Assembly (NCBI GenBank): GCA_014860225.1
Contig: JACZKE010000046.1
Location: 97,715-161,714, forward strand
Source: Desulfuromonadales bacterium
Lineage (GTDB): Bacteria; Desulfobacterota; Desulfuromonadia; Desulfuromonadales; BM103
Direction: 5' to 3'
Length of the DNA stretch: 64,000 bases
How positions within the stretch are numbered: the stretch's first letter is position 1; each line of letters starts with the position of its first letter. A model generated the notes under the pieces. That model made no database searches. It saw only the letters and a list, made by a program, of their open reading frames with translations, and was not told the DNA's origin. The position numbers and the translations under genes are program-made. Shown here piece after piece: positions 22,801 through 35,438 of this stretch.

Positions 22801-23271
22801 TTACCAGCGATAATGCGCGAAGGCTTTGTTAGCTTCGGCCATACGGTGAGTATCTTCACGCTTCTTGACTGCAGCGCCACGGTTACCTGATGCATCCAAA
22901 AATTCTGACGCAAGGCGTTCCTGCATGGTCTTTTCGCCGCGACCGCGCGCATAGCTGACAATCCAGCGTATAGCCAATGCATTGCGACGCTCTGACCGAA
23001 CTTCAACCGGGACCTGGTAGGTGGAACCGCCAACGCGGCGGGACTTAACCTCAACAACCGGACGAACGTTCTCTATGGCTTTCTTAAACACATCTACCGG
23101 CTCATCGCCAGTACGCTCCTTAATGAGATCAAAGGCACCGTATACAATATTTTCAGCGGTACTCTTTTTCCCACCAAGCATCAATGCGTTGATGAACTTG
23201 GCCACCAATCGGTCGTGGAATTTTGGATCAGGCAGGATAACCCGCTTGGCTACTTCTCTTCTTCTCGGCAT
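22801..23271 (-). CDS. rpsG: 30S ribosomal protein S7
   Basis: Assembly initiator of the 30S head. 156 residues. [20 protein letters not shown] start; [37 protein letters not shown]; ends AHYRW. Between rpsL and fusA. Confidence 0.98.
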   Translation of the reverse strand: MPRRREVAKRVILPDPKFHDRLVAKFINALMLGGKKSTAENIVYGAFDLIKERTGDEPVDVFKKAIENVRPVVEVKSRRVGGSTYQVPVEVRSERRNALAIRWIVSYARGRGEKTMQERLASEFLDASGNRGAAVKKREDTHRMAEANKAFAHYRW

Positions 23272-23294
23272 AACGTCCTCTTCGTATTTCTCTA

Positions 23295-23666
23295 TTACTT
23301 GGGCCGCTTGGCACCGTACTTGGAACGCGACTTCTTACGGTCTTTAACAGCAGCCAGGTCAAGTGTCCCACGAACGATCGTGTAGCGAACACCCGGAAGG
23401 TCCTTAACTCGTCCACCACGAACCAGGACCACAGAGTGCTCCTGCAGGTTATGGCCGACACCAGGGATATAAGAGGTAATTACCATCCCGTTGGTCAAAC
23501 GAACACGAGCGACCTTGCGAAGCGCCGAGTTAGGCTTCTTCGGGGTCGTGGTGTACACACGAGTACAAACACCACGTTTTTGGGGATTACCCCTCAGCGC
23601 AGGCGTTGTTGACTTTACTTGTTTTTTTTCGCGACCTATACGGATCAACTGATTGATCGTCGGCAT
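23295..23666 (-). CDS. rpsL: 30S ribosomal protein S12
   Basis: Decoding-center protein. The ATG at 23666 ([16 protein letters not shown]) gives the canonical 123 residues with a GGGAG RBS; an open extension upstream covers the promoter and is not coding. [18 protein letters not shown] carries the wild-type Lys of the streptomycin site, and [13 protein letters not shown] keeps the Asp that is methylthiolated in some bacteria. First gene of the str operon, with its own promoter. Confidence 0.98.
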   Translation of the reverse strand: MPTINQLIRIGREKKQVKSTTPALRGNPQKRGVCTRVYTTTPKKPNSALRKVARVRLTNGMVITSYIPGVGHNLQEHSVVLVRGGRVKDLPGVRYTIVRGTLDLAAVKDRKKSRSKYGAKRPK

Positions 23667-23712
23667 CGAATCACTCCCGATTTTTTTTGCGTATTCATGA
23701 CGTTGAAAGAAC

Positions 23713-23769
23713 AGGTTTTCCCTCAGGGGAAAACTCGCAGAATTTATCAAAACGAGCGCACCCTGTCAA
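23713..23769 (-). promoter_or_regulatory. Promoter and leader hairpin of the rpsL-rpsG-fusA-tuf unit
   Basis: On the minus strand TTGACA (23764-23769) is followed after exactly 17 bases by TAAATT (23741-23746). Just downstream is an inverted repeat TTTTCCC-tcag-GGGAAAA (23716-23733) that would fold in the 5' leader. It sits in the 148-base gap after rpoC and suggests a second start for the str/S10 genes besides read-through. Confidence 0.7.
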
Positions 23770-23814
23770 GCATTTAAAAATCAAACATGTCTTTTTTACA
23801 ACCATTCTGAAAAA

Positions 23815-26800
23815 CTATTCTAAATCGATATCTTCGCTCTCTTCGGCTGGGACATTGACCAAAATTTCGGCAAGTTCCTCATCAAAGCTATCGTCATCTT
23901 CATCGATCTCTTCAATCTCCGGCAAACGCTCTTCCGGATCCTCGATCAAAAGGTTCGCACTGCGATACTTGGAAACGCCAGTACCGGCTGGAATCAAGCG
24001 ACCCATGATAACGTTTTCCTTCAAGCCGCGCAGACAATCGACCTTACCTTCAATCGACGCCTGAGTGAGCACCTTGGTGGTCTCCTGGAAAGACGCAGCC
24101 GAGATGAAGGATTCGGTCGACAGTGAAGCCTTGGTGATGCCGAGCATGAGAGGCTCACCGACCGCAGGGCTGCCGCCCTCGGCAAGAACCTTCTGGTTCT
24201 CTTCGTCAAACTGCCAGCGTTCGACTGAGTCATCGGCCAGGAAGCGGGTGTTGCCAACCTCCTTGATTTTGACACGTCGCAGCATCTGGCGAACGATAAC
24301 CTCAATGTGCTTATCGTTAATCTTGACGCCCTGTAAACGATAGACTTCCTGAACCTCATCGACCAGATACTTGGCCAATTCTTTCTCACCAAGTACGCGC
24401 AGGATATCATGTGGATTACTTGACCCATCCATGAGCGACTCACCGGCACGGACAAAGTCGCCTTCGTGAACGCTGATGTGTTTTCCTTTCGGGATCAGGT
24501 ATTCTTTGGGCTCACCGATCTCCGGTGTAACCACCACCTTGCGTTTACCTTTGGAGTCCTTGCCGAATGCAACCACACCATCAATCTCGGTAATGACTGC
24601 GAACTCTTTAGGTTTACGGGCTTCGAAGAGTTCGGCAACACGCGGCAAACCACCGGTGATGTCCTTGGTTTTGGTGGTTTCACGCGGAATCTTGGCGAGA
24701 ATGTCACCTGAGCTGACCATCGTATCTTCATGGACCAGAATGTTGGCACCGACCGGCATCATGCAGCGCTGGGCAGTCTTGTTGTGTTCATCTTTGACTG
24801 AGACACGCGGCCTCTTGTCAGCGGACTTGGATTCGATGATGACTTTACGGGACAGGCCGGTAACATCGTCGACCTGCTCCTCTACGGTCAGACCTTCGAC
24901 CAGGTCACCGAAACGAATTTTACCGGAAGCTTCAGCAAGAATAGGCATGGTGAAGGGGTCCCATTCTGCAAGGACCAATCCCTTGGTGACAGCTTCTCCT
25001 TCGCCGACCATCAGACGAGCTCCGTAGACGACGCCATAACGCTCGCGTTCACGACCGGTCTCGTCGACTACCGCAACTTCAGCATTGCGGTTCATAACGA
25101 CTCGAGAGCCCTCGGAGTTCTTGGCGGTAGTCAGGTTAATGAACTTGAGTGAACCTTCCGAGCGGGCCTCGAGAGCAGTTTGCTCCGCCTGGCGTGAAGC
25201 AGTTCCGCCGATGTGGAAGGTTCTCATGGTGAGCTGGGTTCCCGGCTCGCCGATCGACTGGGCTGCGATAACGCCAACCGCCTCGCCAAGATTGACGACA
25301 TGTCCGCGAGCCAGGTCGCGGCCGTAGCAGGAAGCGCAAATACCCCGTCGGCTCTGGCATGTCAGTACCGAACGAATCTTAACTTTTTCGATGCCGGCTT
25401 CTTCAATTTTCAACACCAGGGCTTCGTCAATCTCCTGGTTGTCCTCAACAAGGACTTCGTCCGTGACCGGGTCGACAATATCTTCCAGGGCCTTCCGACC
25501 GAGGATTCGATCACCCAACGGCTCGATAACTTCGCCACCCTCGATCAGAGAGCTGATATTGATACCGTCCAGGGTACCGCAATCCTCTTCCATAATGATT
25601 GCATCTTGAGCGACATCGACCAGACGTCTGGTAAGATAACCTGAGTTGGCAGTCTTAAGCGCTGTATCAGCTAGACCTTTACGGGCACCGTGAGTCGAGA
25701 TAAAGTACTGCAGCACCGTGAGACCTTCACGGAAGTTAGCCGTAATCGGTGTCTCAATAATCGAGCCGTCCGGTTTGGCCATCAGACCACGCATACCGGC
25801 CAGTTGGCGAATCTGCTGGTGGCTGCCTCGGGCACCGGAATCGGCCATCATGTGAATCGGATTGAATGAAGGAACCTTGACCTGCTCACCGTCAGGTGAG
25901 GTGATCGTCTCAACAGCCAGCTTGGAAAGCATCGTCTGGGCAATATCCTCGGTGCATTTGGCCCAGATGTCGATGACCTTGTTATATCGCTCGCCGTCAG
26001 TAATCAGACCTTCGGTGTATTGTTCCTGAATCTCCTTGACCTCTTCAACAGACGCCGAGATAAAGGCTTCCTTGGACTCCGGGATAACCATGTTGTCGAG
26101 GCAGATAGAGATACCTGCTATAGTGGAGAAACGGAACCCGGTTTCCTTGATCTTGTCAGCCAGGATAACTGTTTCTTTGTTGCCGGCAAAACGGAAGCAG
26201 ACATCGATCAGTTCGCCAACATGCTTCTTGTTCATAACCAGGTTGACATAGGAGAAGGGTATGGATTCAGGTATGACCTCGCGCAAGAGAATACGACCGA
26301 CTGTCGTTTCAATAATTTCCTCATCCTGGCCAGCAGCAGGCACCATGCGAACCTTGATTTTAGCCTGGAGATCAGCCTCACCTGAATCATAGGCCATGCG
26401 AACTTCTTCAGGAGAAGAGAAAATACCATTTTCACCTTTGGCAAAGATCCTCTCGCGGGTCATGTAGTAGAGACCCAGGACCATATCCTGTGACGGTACG
26501 ATAATCGGTTTGCCATTGGCCGGCGACAGGATGTTGTTGGTAGACATCATCAGGACGCGGGTTTCAATCTGGCTCTCGACCGAAAGAGGCAAATGAACGG
26601 CCATCTGGTCACCGTCAAAGTCAGCGTTGAACGCTGCACAGACCAATGGGTGCAGTTGGATTGCCTTGCCTTCGATGAGAATGGGTTCAAAAGCCTGAAT
26701 ACCGAGGCGGTGCAGAGTAGGTGCCCGATTCAGCATCACCGGATGTTCCTTGATAACCTCCTCAAGGACGTCCCAAACTTCCGGACGCTCACGCTCGACC

Positions 26801-27999
26801 AGTTTTTTTGCACTCTTGATCGTGGTACAAAAGCCTCGCTCTTCAAGCTTATTGTAGATAAACGGCTTAAACAGCTCAAGTGCCATTTTTTTCGGCAGAC
26901 CGCACTGATGCAGTCTCAATTCGGGACCAACCACGATGACTGAACGACCAGAATAGTCGACACGTTTACCGAGCAGATTCTGACGGAAACGACCGCCCTT
27001 GCCCTTGAGCATGTCGGAGAGCGACTTGAGTGGCCGCTTGTTTGGTCCGGTGATAGCCCGGCCGCGACGTCCATTGTCGAACAGGGCGTCTACCGATTCC
27101 TGCAACATACGTTTTTCGTTGCGGATAATCACCTCTGGTGCCCGCAGTTCCATCAGACGTTTGAGACGATTGTTGCGGTTGATCACCCGGCGGTACAAAT
27201 CATTAAGGTCAGACGTGGCGAAGCGTCCACCATCGAGCGGCACCAGGGGGCGCAACTCAGGCGGCAGTACCGGGATGGTTTCCAAGATCATCCATTCCGG
27301 GCGATTACCGCTATTGATGAAAGCATCTGCAACCTTAAGGCGCTTGGCAACTTTCTTGCGTTTAGCCTCACTGGTCGCATCAATCATCTCGACACGCAAA
27401 GTCGTTGTCAGTTCTTCCAGGTCAATGGCTGACAGCAGTTCGCGAACCGCCTCTGCACCCATGCCGACAGTGAACTGACCGGCATGTTCCTCCATCAGTT
27501 CACGATATTTTTCTTCAGAAAAAATCTGTCCGGTTTCAAGGTCGCTCTCGCCTTTATCCAGAACGATATAGGCCTCGAAATAAAGAATCCGCTCGAGTTC
27601 TTTGAGGGTCATGTCAAGCAGAGTGGCAATCCTGCTGGGCAGCGACTTGAGGAACCAGATATGGGCCACCGGGCAAGCCAGATCGATGTGACCCAGGCGT
27701 TCACGACGGACCTTGCTTGGAATAACTTCGACACCGCATTTTTCGCAAACAATTCCACGGTGTTTCATGCGCTTGTACTTGCCGCAATTGCACTCGTAGT
27801 CTTTTGTTGGACCAAATATTTTGGCGCAGAAAAGACCATCACGTTCCGGCTTGAAAGTCCGGTAATTGATTGTTTCAGGCTTCTTAACCTCGCCAAAAGA
27901 CCGTTCTCGAATCTTTTCCGGAGAAGAGATTGAGAGACGAATAGCGTTAAAATTCAAAGGGTCTTTCGGTCGCTCAAAAAGGCTGTAAATATCTTCCAA
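23815..27999 (-). CDS. rpoC: RNA polymerase beta' subunit
   Basis: Catalytic subunit. 1394 residues. N-terminal zinc ribbon ([20 protein letters not shown]), the Mg-binding motif [16 protein letters not shown], bridge and trigger-loop region, and a second Cys4 site ([19 protein letters not shown]). The C-terminus is strongly acidic. It follows rpoB by 40 bases. No clear terminator is visible after it; the next signal is the rpsL promoter. Confidence 0.98.
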   Translation of the reverse strand: MEDIYSLFERPKDPLNFNAIRLSISSPEKIRERSFGEVKKPETINYRTFKPERDGLFCAKIFGPTKDYECNCGKYKRMKHRGIVCEKCGVEVIPSKVRRERLGHIDLACPVAHIWFLKSLPSRIATLLDMTLKELERILYFEAYIVLDKGESDLETGQIFSEEKYRELMEEHAGQFTVGMGAEAVRELLSAIDLEELTTTLRVEMIDATSEAKRKKVAKRLKVADAFINSGNRPEWMILETIPVLPPELRPLVPLDGGRFATSDLNDLYRRVINRNNRLKRLMELRAPEVIIRNEKRMLQESVDALFDNGRRGRAITGPNKRPLKSLSDMLKGKGGRFRQNLLGKRVDYSGRSVIVVGPELRLHQCGLPKKMALELFKPFIYNKLEERGFCTTIKSAKKLVERERPEVWDVLEEVIKEHPVMLNRAPTLHRLGIQAFEPILIEGKAIQLHPLVCAAFNADFDGDQMAVHLPLSVESQIETRVLMMSTNNILSPANGKPIIVPSQDMVLGLYYMTRERIFAKGENGIFSSPEEVRMAYDSGEADLQAKIKVRMVPAAGQDEEIIETTVGRILLREVIPESIPFSYVNLVMNKKHVGELIDVCFRFAGNKETVILADKIKETGFRFSTIAGISICLDNMVIPESKEAFISASVEEVKEIQEQYTEGLITDGERYNKVIDIWAKCTEDIAQTMLSKLAVETITSPDGEQVKVPSFNPIHMMADSGARGSHQQIRQLAGMRGLMAKPDGSIIETPITANFREGLTVLQYFISTHGARKGLADTALKTANSGYLTRRLVDVAQDAIIMEEDCGTLDGINISSLIEGGEVIEPLGDRILGRKALEDIVDPVTDEVLVEDNQEIDEALVLKIEEAGIEKVKIRSVLTCQSRRGICASCYGRDLARGHVVNLGEAVGVIAAQSIGEPGTQLTMRTFHIGGTASRQAEQTALEARSEGSLKFINLTTAKNSEGSRVVMNRNAEVAVVDETGRERERYGVVYGARLMVGEGEAVTKGLVLAEWDPFTMPILAEASGKIRFGDLVEGLTVEEQVDDVTGLSRKVIIESKSADKRPRVSVKDEHNKTAQRCMMPVGANILVHEDTMVSSGDILAKIPRETTKTKDITGGLPRVAELFEARKPKEFAVITEIDGVVAFGKDSKGKRKVVVTPEIGEPKEYLIPKGKHISVHEGDFVRAGESLMDGSSNPHDILRVLGEKELAKYLVDEVQEVYRLQGVKINDKHIEVIVRQMLRRVKIKEVGNTRFLADDSVERWQFDEENQKVLAEGGSPAVGEPLMLGITKASLSTESFISAASFQETTKVLTQASIEGKVDCLRGLKENVIMGRLIPAGTGVSKYRSANLLIEDPEERLPEIEEIDEDDDSFDEELAEILVNVPAEESEDIDLE

Positions 28000-28039
28000 G
28001 ACGCATCCTCCTTTTCAGGATGGGGGGTTCGCTGCAGTA

Positions 28040-31000
28040 TCAGTCCTCTTCCAGCAACTCAACATCGAGACAGAGCGCCTGAAGTTCTTTGATAAGGACG
28101 TTGAAGGATTCCGGGAGACCGGCTTCAAGGGTATGCTTACCCTTGACAATCGCCTCGTAAATCCGGGTCCGGCCAGCCACATCGTCAGACTTGACCGTCA
28201 GGAATTCCTGCAGCGCATGAGCAGCACCGTAAGCTTCCATGGCCCAGACCTCCATCTCGCCGAGGCGCTGGCCTCCGAATTGGGCCTTGCCGCCCAGCGG
28301 TTGCTGAGTTACCAGACTGTATGGACCTATACTTCGGGCATGGATCTTATCGTCAACCAGGTGATGCAGTTTAAGCATATACATAATACCGACGGTCACC
28401 TTCTCCTTGAAGGCTTCACCGGTACGACCATCGTGCAGCGTCATTTGCCCGCTCAGCGGCATTCCGGCCCGCTTCAACTCACCCTTGATCTGATCTTCAT
28501 GAACACCTTCGAAAACCGGTGATGCCATGGGAACACCGTTACCAAGTCGGCGCGCCAAGCTGAGGATATCTTCATCGCTCAACTCATCGATAAAGGTGTC
28601 CAACTCCTTGTTGCCATAGACATCCTTGATCTGCTTGCGCAGTTTGTCCGGTGCTGTCATTTGGTCAATAGAAGCCTGAATCTGCTCTCCAAGACCGCGA
28701 GCTGCCAGACCGAGATGGATTTCAAGGATCTGACCGACGTTCATACGAGACGGGACGCCGAGCGGGTTGAGAACAATCTCGACCGGTGTGCCATCCTCGC
28801 GGTAAGGCATGTCCTCTTCCGGTAGAATGCGTGAAAGAACACCCTTGTTGCCATGCCGACCGGCCATTTTGTCACCAACAGACAATTTACGCTTGATGGC
28901 GATATAAACCTTGACCATTTTGATCACACCCGGAGGCAGATCATCACCACGTTTGAGTTTTTCGATCTTGTCAGCAAAAACCGTCTTGATGATCTCTTCA
29001 CGCTCGCCAAGACGTCTGACAGTTTCGTTAACCTTGCCTTCGGCATCTTCATCGTCGAGAGAGATTTCACGCCAGAGGCTGAAGGGAATCGACTCCAGAG
29101 CTTTGTCAGTAATCTTGCGGCCTTTGGGCAGCAAGGTTTTGCCGTCACGGTCCTTGACCGGGACGGATACTGTCTGGCCGTTCAACAGCCTGGCCAGTTT
29201 GCTCTGGGCAGAGTCCCGGATGATGCGGATTTCGTCATTCTGGTCTTTGAGCAGTTTGTCAATTTCTGTCTGCTCGATGAACTCGGTCCGGGCGTCCTTG
29301 TCCAAGCCCTTGCGGGAGAAGACGCGGGCACCGATAACGACGCCCTCTACACCCGGTGGTACACGCAGTGAGGTATCACGCACATCACCGGCTTTCTCTC
29401 CAAAGATTGCACGCAGGAGTTTTTCTTCCGGCGACAACTGGGTTTCGCCCTTCGGAGTGATCTTGCCAACCAGGATATCTGTCGGTTTGACCTCGGCACC
29501 GATACGGATAATACCACTTTCATCGAGATTGCGCAGGGCATCTTCGCCGAGATTGGGAATGTCGTCGGTAATTTCTTCTTTACCCAGCTTGGTATCGCGG
29601 GCAACGCACTCGAATTCCTCAACGTGTATAGAGGTATAGCGATCTTCCTTGACCAGCTTTTCAGAGATCAGGATCGAGTCTTCGAAGTTGTAACCACCCC
29701 AAGGCATGAATGCAACCATGACGTTCTGGCCGAGAGCAAGCTCTCCCCACTGAGTGGAAGGGCCGTCTGCGATGATTTCGCCACGCTTGACCTTGTCGCC
29801 GACCTTGACGATCGGTTTCTGATTAAGGCAGGTGTTCTGGTTGGAACGGATGAACTTAATCAGGTTGTAGATAGCAACGCCGGTACCGGTCTCATCGACT
29901 TCATGGTCGTCGATCTTAACGACAATACGGCCCGCATCAACACTTTCTACCATACCGTCATGACGGGCAACGACAGCGGAACCAGAGTCGTGAGCGACAA
30001 TGCGTTCCATACCGGTACCGACCAGTGGAGCATCTGCACGTAGCAGGGGCACTGCCTGACGCTGCATGTTGGAGCCCATCAGGGCACGGTTTGCATCGTC
30101 GTTTTCAAGAAACGGGATGAGAGCAGCGGCCACTGAAACCAGCTGCTTTGGCGAGACGTCCATCAATTCGATCTCGCTCTGATTGATCAGCATGAACTCG
30201 CCGTTCTTACGGGCGTTAACCAGGTCGTTGACAAAGCAGTTCTTATCGTCAAGGGGGGCATTCGCCTGGGCGATTGCATGACCCTCTTCTTCAAGAGCAG
30301 AAAAATACTGAATTTCGTTCGACACCTTGCCATTATAGACAATCCGGTAAGGTGTTTCGACGAAGCCGTGAACGTTGATTCTGGCATAGGTCGACAGAGA
30401 AGCGATCAGACCGATGTTCGGGCCTTCCGGAGTCTCGATTGGACAGACTCGGCCGTAGTGGGTCGGATGCACGTCACGAACTTCGAAGCCGGCACGTTCG
30501 CGGGTCAAGCCTCCAGGTCCGAGAGCTGAGAGACGGCGCTTGTGGGTAATTTCAGAGAGTGGGTTGGTCTGGTCCATAAACTGGGACAGCTGACTCGATC
30601 CAAAGAACTCCTTGACGACTGCGGAAACCGGTTTTGAGTTGATCAGGTCGTGGGGCATCAGGCTGTCCACTTCCTGCAGGCTCATACGCTCCTTGATGGC
30701 GCGCTCCATACGTACAAGGCCAACCCGGTACTGGTTTTCGAGCAATTCACCAACAGCACGGACACGGCGGTTGCCAAGATGGTCAATGTCGTCAATCTTG
30801 ACCGGCAACCTGCGAAGATTGCCCTTGTCATCTTCAACTTCCCACTCATGAACACCGTTACGCAGATCGATCAGGTAACGCACCACCTCAAGGATATCTT
30901 CCTTGGTCAGGGTGGTCACTTCAAGTGGCAACTTCAGACCCAGCTTGTGATTCAGTTTGAGGCGACCGACAGTCGATAAATCATAGCGCTCTTCGTTGAA

Positions 31001-32188
31001 GAAAAGGCTCGAGAACAAGGCATCAGAACTCTTGAGGGTTGGCGGATCACCGGGTCGCAGGCGTCGATAAATCTCGACCTTGGCCTCTTCCGGAGAGTTC
31101 ACCTTATCCTGCAGCAGGGTATCCCGCAGGTAGGGTCCGACAAACAGATGGTCGATAAACAGGACTTTGAAATTATTAATGCCGCGCGTGGCCAGTTCTT
31201 CCAGCTTAGCAGCAGATAGCTCTTCATTACATTCGACCACCACTTCCCCGGTCGATTCGTCAACGATATCAACCGAAGCGATCTTGCCGATAACTTCTTC
31301 TTCGGGAACCTCGATGAACTCAAGTTTATTCTCTTCAAGTTTGCGAATTGCGGCCTTGGTGAACTTGCGGTTGGCCTTGACCAGCACTTCACCGTCGGCA
31401 GCGAGGACCTCAACTGTGGCACGTTGCCCGAGCAGCAGCTTGGTATCCACTTTTTTACGGTACACACCGTTTTCAACAAAGACTTCTTCAGTATCGTAGT
31501 AACGGTTCAAAAGCTCTTCAGCAGAGAAGCCAAGGGCTTTGAGGAGTACAGTGGCAGGCAATTTGCGCCGCCGGTCAATGCGCACAAACAGTATATCTTT
31601 ATGATCAAAGTCAAAATCGAGCCAGGATCCTCGATAGGGAATGACCCGGGCACTGTACAGCAGCTTGCCGCTCGAATGCGTCTTGCCTTTGTCGTGGTCA
31701 AAAAAGACCCCGGGGGAACGATGCAGCTGGCTGACGATGACACGTTCAGTACCATTGATGATAAAGGTACCATTCTCCGTCATCAAGGGGATTTCACCGA
31801 AGTAAACTTCCTGCTCCTTGATGTCGCGAATTGATTGAACGCCAGATTCCTTGTCAATATCCCACGATACCAGGCGTACCTTGACTTTCATCGGTGCGGC
31901 AAAAGTCATACCGCGCTGATGGCATTCCTCAACGTCGTATTTCGGCGTCCCGAGTGAATACTCGACGTACTCGAGCGAACAGGTTTCACTGAAATCCCTG
32001 ATCGGGAATACCGAGCGGAAAACCGCCTCCACTCCATTGTTCTGACGGGCGGAAGCAGGCAGATCCGCCTGCAGGAAACGCTGATAGGAATTCTTCTGGA
32101 TATCAATCAGGTTGGGGATATCGATAATCCGTTTGATTTCCTGAAAATGTTTCCTAAGAAGCTGGTTATTCGCAATCGAATAAGCCAT
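28040..32188 (-). CDS. rpoB: RNA polymerase beta subunit
   Basis: 1382 residues. The rifampicin pocket ([19 protein letters not shown] then [13 protein letters not shown]) has the wild-type residues of sensitive strains. Also present are [13 protein letters not shown] and the C-terminal clamp-contact region [21 protein letters not shown]. Start [15 protein letters not shown] with a GGAG-type RBS. It is separated from rplL by 85 bases that hold a hairpin. Confidence 0.98.
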   Translation of the reverse strand: MAYSIANNQLLRKHFQEIKRIIDIPNLIDIQKNSYQRFLQADLPASARQNNGVEAVFRSVFPIRDFSETCSLEYVEYSLGTPKYDVEECHQRGMTFAAPMKVKVRLVSWDIDKESGVQSIRDIKEQEVYFGEIPLMTENGTFIINGTERVIVSQLHRSPGVFFDHDKGKTHSSGKLLYSARVIPYRGSWLDFDFDHKDILFVRIDRRRKLPATVLLKALGFSAEELLNRYYDTEEVFVENGVYRKKVDTKLLLGQRATVEVLAADGEVLVKANRKFTKAAIRKLEENKLEFIEVPEEEVIGKIASVDIVDESTGEVVVECNEELSAAKLEELATRGINNFKVLFIDHLFVGPYLRDTLLQDKVNSPEEAKVEIYRRLRPGDPPTLKSSDALFSSLFFNEERYDLSTVGRLKLNHKLGLKLPLEVTTLTKEDILEVVRYLIDLRNGVHEWEVEDDKGNLRRLPVKIDDIDHLGNRRVRAVGELLENQYRVGLVRMERAIKERMSLQEVDSLMPHDLINSKPVSAVVKEFFGSSQLSQFMDQTNPLSEITHKRRLSALGPGGLTRERAGFEVRDVHPTHYGRVCPIETPEGPNIGLIASLSTYARINVHGFVETPYRIVYNGKVSNEIQYFSALEEEGHAIAQANAPLDDKNCFVNDLVNARKNGEFMLINQSEIELMDVSPKQLVSVAAALIPFLENDDANRALMGSNMQRQAVPLLRADAPLVGTGMERIVAHDSGSAVVARHDGMVESVDAGRIVVKIDDHEVDETGTGVAIYNLIKFIRSNQNTCLNQKPIVKVGDKVKRGEIIADGPSTQWGELALGQNVMVAFMPWGGYNFEDSILISEKLVKEDRYTSIHVEEFECVARDTKLGKEEITDDIPNLGEDALRNLDESGIIRIGAEVKPTDILVGKITPKGETQLSPEEKLLRAIFGEKAGDVRDTSLRVPPGVEGVVIGARVFSRKGLDKDARTEFIEQTEIDKLLKDQNDEIRIIRDSAQSKLARLLNGQTVSVPVKDRDGKTLLPKGRKITDKALESIPFSLWREISLDDEDAEGKVNETVRRLGEREEIIKTVFADKIEKLKRGDDLPPGVIKMVKVYIAIKRKLSVGDKMAGRHGNKGVLSRILPEEDMPYREDGTPVEIVLNPLGVPSRMNVGQILEIHLGLAARGLGEQIQASIDQMTAPDKLRKQIKDVYGNKELDTFIDELSDEDILSLARRLGNGVPMASPVFEGVHEDQIKGELKRAGMPLSGQMTLHDGRTGEAFKEKVTVGIMYMLKLHHLVDDKIHARSIGPYSLVTQQPLGGKAQFGGQRLGEMEVWAMEAYGAAHALQEFLTVKSDDVAGRTRIYEAIVKGKHTLEAGLPESFNVLIKELQALCLDVELLEED

Positions 32189-32217
32189 GGTGTCTCCTTT
32201 TGCTGACTAAAGTATAA

Positions 32218-32248
32218 TAGCCAAGGCCACACAAGGTGACCTTGGCTA
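32218..32248 (-). promoter_or_regulatory. Attenuator or processing hairpin between rplL and rpoB
   Basis: A nine-base perfect inverted repeat (TAGCCAAGG at 32218-32226 and its complement at 32240-32248) in the 85-base rplL-rpoB gap. The bases after it on the minus strand (ATTATACTTTAG) are A/T-rich but not a U run, so it fits a partial attenuator or RNase processing site that lowers rpoBC relative to rplJL, as known in E. coli. The function is inferred from position. Confidence 0.6.
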
Positions 32249-32273
32249 GGGCGTGATTATCCGAGACGGGCTA

Positions 32274-32657
32274 CTATTTGAGCTCCACGGTGGCGCCAGC
32301 TTCTTCAAGCTGCGTCTTGATGCCAGCGGCTTCTTCTTTGGAGACAGCCTCTTTGACCGTGTTGGGGGTACCGTCAACCAGGTCCTTAGCTTCTTTCAGG
32401 CCCAGGCCGGTAATGGCACGAACAACTTTGATGACGTTGATTTTCTTTTCGCCAACAACGGTGAGGACGACATCAAACTCTGTCTGCTCTTCAGCAGCAG
32501 CTTCGCCACCAGCAGCAGGGCCAGCAGCAGCAACCGCTACGGGCGCAGCAGCAGAAACGCCGAATTTTTCTTCCAGCTCCTTGACCATTTCTGCCAGGTC
32601 CAGGACGCTCATCTTCTCGATGAATTCAATAACTTGTGCTTTTGTAATATCAGCCAT
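32274..32657 (-). CDS. rplL: 50S ribosomal protein L7/L12
   Basis: Stalk protein that recruits translation GTPases. The ATG at 32657 ([16 protein letters not shown]) with RBS GGAGGATAG gives 127 residues; the longer open frame upstream is not coding. N-terminal dimerization helix region, Ala/Gly-rich hinge (about 37-52), and C-terminal domain with [23 protein letters not shown]. It follows rplJ by 67 bases. Confidence 0.98.
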   Translation of the reverse strand: MADITKAQVIEFIEKMSVLDLAEMVKELEEKFGVSAAAPVAVAAAGPAAGGEAAAEEQTEFDVVLTVVGEKKINVIKVVRAITGLGLKEAKDLVDGTPNTVKEAVSKEEAAGIKTQLEEAGATVELK

Positions 32658-32724
32658 GGTTCTATCCTCCGTAAATTCTGTGTCGATAATTTTTAAAAAT
32701 GTGATTGGTTCAGCCGGAGTGAAC

Positions 32725-33246
32725 TCAGGCCGCTTCTTTCTGGTCCTTGATAGCTGCCAGTGCTCGTACGAACGAACGCGGCACAGCTGCCAGCACGCCA
32801 ACAAAGTTAGTTGCCGGAGCACTCATGGAGCCCAGCATCTTGGCAAGCAGTTCTTCGCGGCTCGGCAGCTCAGCCAAAGCCTTGATATCATCGACAGCAA
32901 GCAGTTTGCCATCGAGCATGCCCGCCTTCAGTTCGAAGATGCTGTTTTGCTTGGCAAATTCAACCAGTGCCTTCGCTGGCGCGACAGGGTCATTGTTGAC
33001 CAGAGCTATTGCTGTTGGACCGATCAAAAACTCGTCCAGACAAGCAACGTCAGTATCTTTGGATGCCAGGCGAAGCAAGGTATTCTTGACCACCCGATAT
33101 TCAACACCGACGCCCTGCAACTTACGCCTCAAAGCATTCGCCTGCTCGACACTCAACCCGCGGTAATCAGCCAGGAAAGCAGCTTTGGCTACCTTGAGCT
33201 TCTCTGCAAATTCCTCGACAAGAGCTTCTTTACTTTTTTTATTCAA
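32725..33246 (-). CDS. rplJ: 50S ribosomal protein L10
   Basis: Base of the L7/L12 stalk. 173 residues, [20 protein letters not shown] start, [32 protein letters not shown], and a C-terminal helix that binds L12 dimers. The start codon is TTG (33244-33246) with a very strong RBS (GGAGGAG) seven bases upstream. Preceded by the L10 leader, so L10-L12 autoregulation is expected. Confidence 0.97.
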   Translation of the reverse strand: MNKKSKEALVEEFAEKLKVAKAAFLADYRGLSVEQANALRRKLQGVGVEYRVVKNTLLRLASKDTDVACLDEFLIGPTAIALVNNDPVAPAKALVEFAKQNSIFELKAGMLDGKLLAVDDIKALAELPSREELLAKMLGSMSAPATNFVGVLAAVPRSFVRALAAIKDQKEAA

Positions 33247-33460
33247 TGTCTCTCCTCCTTTCCTTGTAGATTTCCGAGCTTTTCAAGCTCTCCATCCTAG
33301 CCTTCAAGAAGGTGAAGAAGAGACTTACAGCCTCGTGCACCGTCCATCTTGCCTCGGCAGGTGGTGTACCATTAAACCGTAAGGTACCTGCTGTCTGTGG
33401 CCAGGATCTTCTTTATCCTGATAAATCCATTATCGCATGACGATAACGGGGTGATACCGC
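33247..33460 (-). ncRNA. Ribosomal protein L10 leader (autoregulatory 5' RNA)
   Basis: The 218-base gap between rplA and rplJ is the place of the L10 leader. On the minus strand it contains CACCACCTGCCGAGGCAAG, which matches the recalled conserved element (CCUGCCGAGG) of this leader family, and several paired segments such as GGTACC and AGCTTTTCAAGCT-like repeats near rplJ. The L10-(L12) complex would bind and lower rplJL translation. Exact boundaries are estimated. Confidence 0.75.
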
Positions 33461-33464
33461 AAGG

Positions 33465-34166
33465 TTACTTGACCAGCGTCTGCAATGCCGGGACATCGAC
33501 ATTGACTCCGGGGCCCATGGTCGCAGAGATTGTGACCTTCTTGAGATAGGTCCCTTTTGCAGTCGATGGCTTGGCCTTCATCAGGGCATCAACCAGGGTG
33601 ACCAGGTTGCCTTTGAGTTTATCGACATCAAACGAAACCTTGCCCACTGGAGCGTGGACGATGCCGGCCTTTTCGACGCGGTACTCAATTTTACCGGACT
33701 TGGCTTCATCGACGGCGCGCGCGAGCTCAAAAGTCACTGTGCCGACCTTAGGGTTAGGCATCAGACCACGGGGACCGAGGAGTTTACCGATTTTACCGAC
33801 AGTTCCCATCATATCCGGAGTGGCAATGGCCGTATCGAAGTCAAACCAACCGCCCTTGATCTTTTCGACCAGATCATCACCGCCAACATGGTCAGCTCCT
33901 GCCTGCTGAGCTTCCAGGGCTTTTTCGCCCTTGGCAAAGACCAGAACCCGGATCGTCTTACCCAGGCCATTCGGCAAAACTACGGCGCCACGCACCATCT
34001 GGTCCGCCTTGCGAGGATCAACGCCGAGCCTGATCGATACATCAACTGATTCGTCAAACTTGGCAAATGACGTTTCCTTAACCAGAGCCAACGCCTCGTC
34101 AAGTTGATATGTTTTGTTACGGTCGACTTTGTCTTTAGACGATTTAAGCTGTTTTCCTGTTGCCAT
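33465..34166 (-). CDS. rplA: 50S ribosomal protein L1
   Basis: L1-stalk protein that guides E-site tRNA; in E. coli it represses the rplKA mRNA. 233 residues. [37 protein letters not shown] and [18 protein letters not shown] are all canonical. It follows rplK by 32 bases. Confidence 0.98.
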   Translation of the reverse strand: MATGKQLKSSKDKVDRNKTYQLDEALALVKETSFAKFDESVDVSIRLGVDPRKADQMVRGAVVLPNGLGKTIRVLVFAKGEKALEAQQAGADHVGGDDLVEKIKGGWFDFDTAIATPDMMGTVGKIGKLLGPRGLMPNPKVGTVTFELARAVDEAKSGKIEYRVEKAGIVHAPVGKVSFDVDKLKGNLVTLVDALMKAKPSTAKGTYLKKVTISATMGPGVNVDVPALQTLVK

Positions 34167-34198
34167 TGTCTATTTTCTCCGCGTTCAGCGTGTAGTAA

Positions 34199-34624
34199 TT
34201 AAGCTTCAACCTCAAGACCCATGCTGCGCGCCGTTCCTTCTATGATGCGCATGGCTCCCTCAATGTTACATGCATTCAGGTCAGGCATCTTGAGTTTAGC
34301 GATTTCTTCGACCTGAGTCTTGGTGACCTTGCCGACCTTGGTCTTGTTTGGCACGCCGGAGCCTTTGGGGATCTTGGCGGCTTTCATCAAGAGCACGGAT
34401 GCCGGAGGGGTCTTGGTGATAAAAGTGAAGGAACGGTCAGCATAAACCGTGATGATTACCGGGATAACCAAACCTTCCTGGTCCTGCGTTCTGGCGTTGT
34501 AAGCCTTGCAGAACTCCATGATGTTTACACCGTGCTGACCCAGAGCCGGGCCAATCGGGGGCGATGGATTAGCCTTGCCGGCGGTAATTTGAAGCTTAAT
34601 CTGTCCAACTACTTTTTTAGCCAT
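34199..34624 (-). CDS. rplK: 50S ribosomal protein L11
   Basis: GTPase-center protein. 141 residues. [32 protein letters not shown] at the N-terminus is intact, including the prolines tied to thiostrepton action. C-terminal rRNA-binding domain ends [12 protein letters not shown]. Confidence 0.98.
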   Translation of the reverse strand: MAKKVVGQIKLQITAGKANPSPPIGPALGQHGVNIMEFCKAYNARTQDQEGLVIPVIITVYADRSFTFITKTPPASVLLMKAAKIPKGSGVPNKTKVGKVTKTQVEEIAKLKMPDLNACNIEGAMRIIEGTARSMGLEVEA

Positions 34625-34660
34625 GAAATGACTCCTTGAGAACTATATTCCGCCAGAAAC

Positions 34661-35206
34661 TCAGCTGGTTTTTTCAACCTGGATAAATTCAAGCTCCACC
34701 GGAGTCACCCGGCCGAAAATACTGACCATGACCTTGAGCTTAGCTTTTTCAGGCTTGACGTCTTCAACAATGCCAGTGAAATTCAGGAACGGACCATCAA
34801 CAACCCGCACTGTTTCACCAACCTCAAACTCCACTTTTGGTTTGGGCCGCTCCACGCCTTCTTCCATACGCGTGGTTATTTTAGCCACTTCCTCATCAGG
34901 AATTGGTGGAGGCGTAGTCCCGCCACCGACAAAGCCGGTAACCTTGGGCGTATCCTTGACTATATGCCAGGTTTCATCGTTCAACTCGACATGGATCAGG
35001 ATATATCCAGGGAAAAATTTGCGGGTGGACGTTTTACGCTCACCATTCTTCAACTCCACTACAGTTTCCGAGGGGATCAGAATTTCACCGAAGAACTCCT
35101 CAGCACCCAATGAGCGGATGCGTTCTTCAAGGTTGAGTTTGACCTTGTTCTCGTAACCCGAGTAAGTATGTACTCCGTACCATTTCTTCTCGCCCATTGG
35201 ATTCAC
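34661..35206 (-). CDS. nusG: Transcription antitermination factor NusG
   Basis: Binds RNA polymerase and couples it to Rho or the ribosome. 181 residues. NGN domain (KWYGVHTYSGYENKVK, FFPGYILIHVE, DTPKVTGFVGG) and C-terminal KOW domain (ETVRVVDGPFLNFTGIVEDV). The start is ambiguous: GTG at 35206 (given) or the ATG three codons later. It follows secE by eight bases. Confidence 0.97.
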   Translation of the reverse strand: MNPMGEKKWYGVHTYSGYENKVKLNLEERIRSLGAEEFFGEILIPSETVVELKNGERKTSTRKFFPGYILIHVELNDETWHIVKDTPKVTGFVGGGTTPPPIPDEEVAKITTRMEEGVERPKPKVEFEVGETVRVVDGPFLNFTGIVEDVKPEKAKLKVMVSIFGRVTPVELEFIQVEKTS

Positions 35207-35214
35207 CAGCTCTC

Positions 35215-35400
35215 TCAGTTGAGCAAGGTCTGGATCATTGTCGACAATGCTGAGTCAACCACCCATAAAAAAACCGCCACCATCAGGACAAGCACTATGA
35301 CAACCATCGTCGACCCGTAAGTTTCCTTGCGAGTTGGCCACGTGACCTTTTGCAGCTCTGCTTTGACCTGCTGAAGAAATTCGGTAACCTTGAAATTCAC
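35215..35400 (-). CDS. secE: Preprotein translocase subunit SecE
   Basis: Single-span clamp of the SecYEG channel. 61 residues: amphipathic helix with the conserved ELQKVTWPTRKET followed by one membrane helix (about residues 32-53). GTG start. secE-nusG order next to tRNA-Trp and rpmG is the common bacterial arrangement. Confidence 0.97.
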   Translation of the reverse strand: MNFKVTEFLQQVKAELQKVTWPTRKETYGSTMVVIVLVLMVAVFLWVVDSALSTMIQTLLN

Positions 35401-35438
35401 TATCGTAACCTATGCCGTTTGATTATCGTTAAGTTAAT

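Noticed and set aside
23667..23750. 28-codon N-terminal extension of S12
   Set aside because: Covers the promoter -10 region and leader hairpin. S12 homologs start at MPTINQL with the RBS seen here.
32658..32822. 55-codon N-terminal extension of L7/L12
   Set aside because: Overlaps rplJ out of frame. The RBS GGAGG and family start are at 32657.
32278..33300. 340-codon plus-strand frame over rplL/rplJ and the L10 leader
   Set aside because: Antisense shadow; low-complexity Ser/Ala/Thr composition produced by the L7/L12 hinge.
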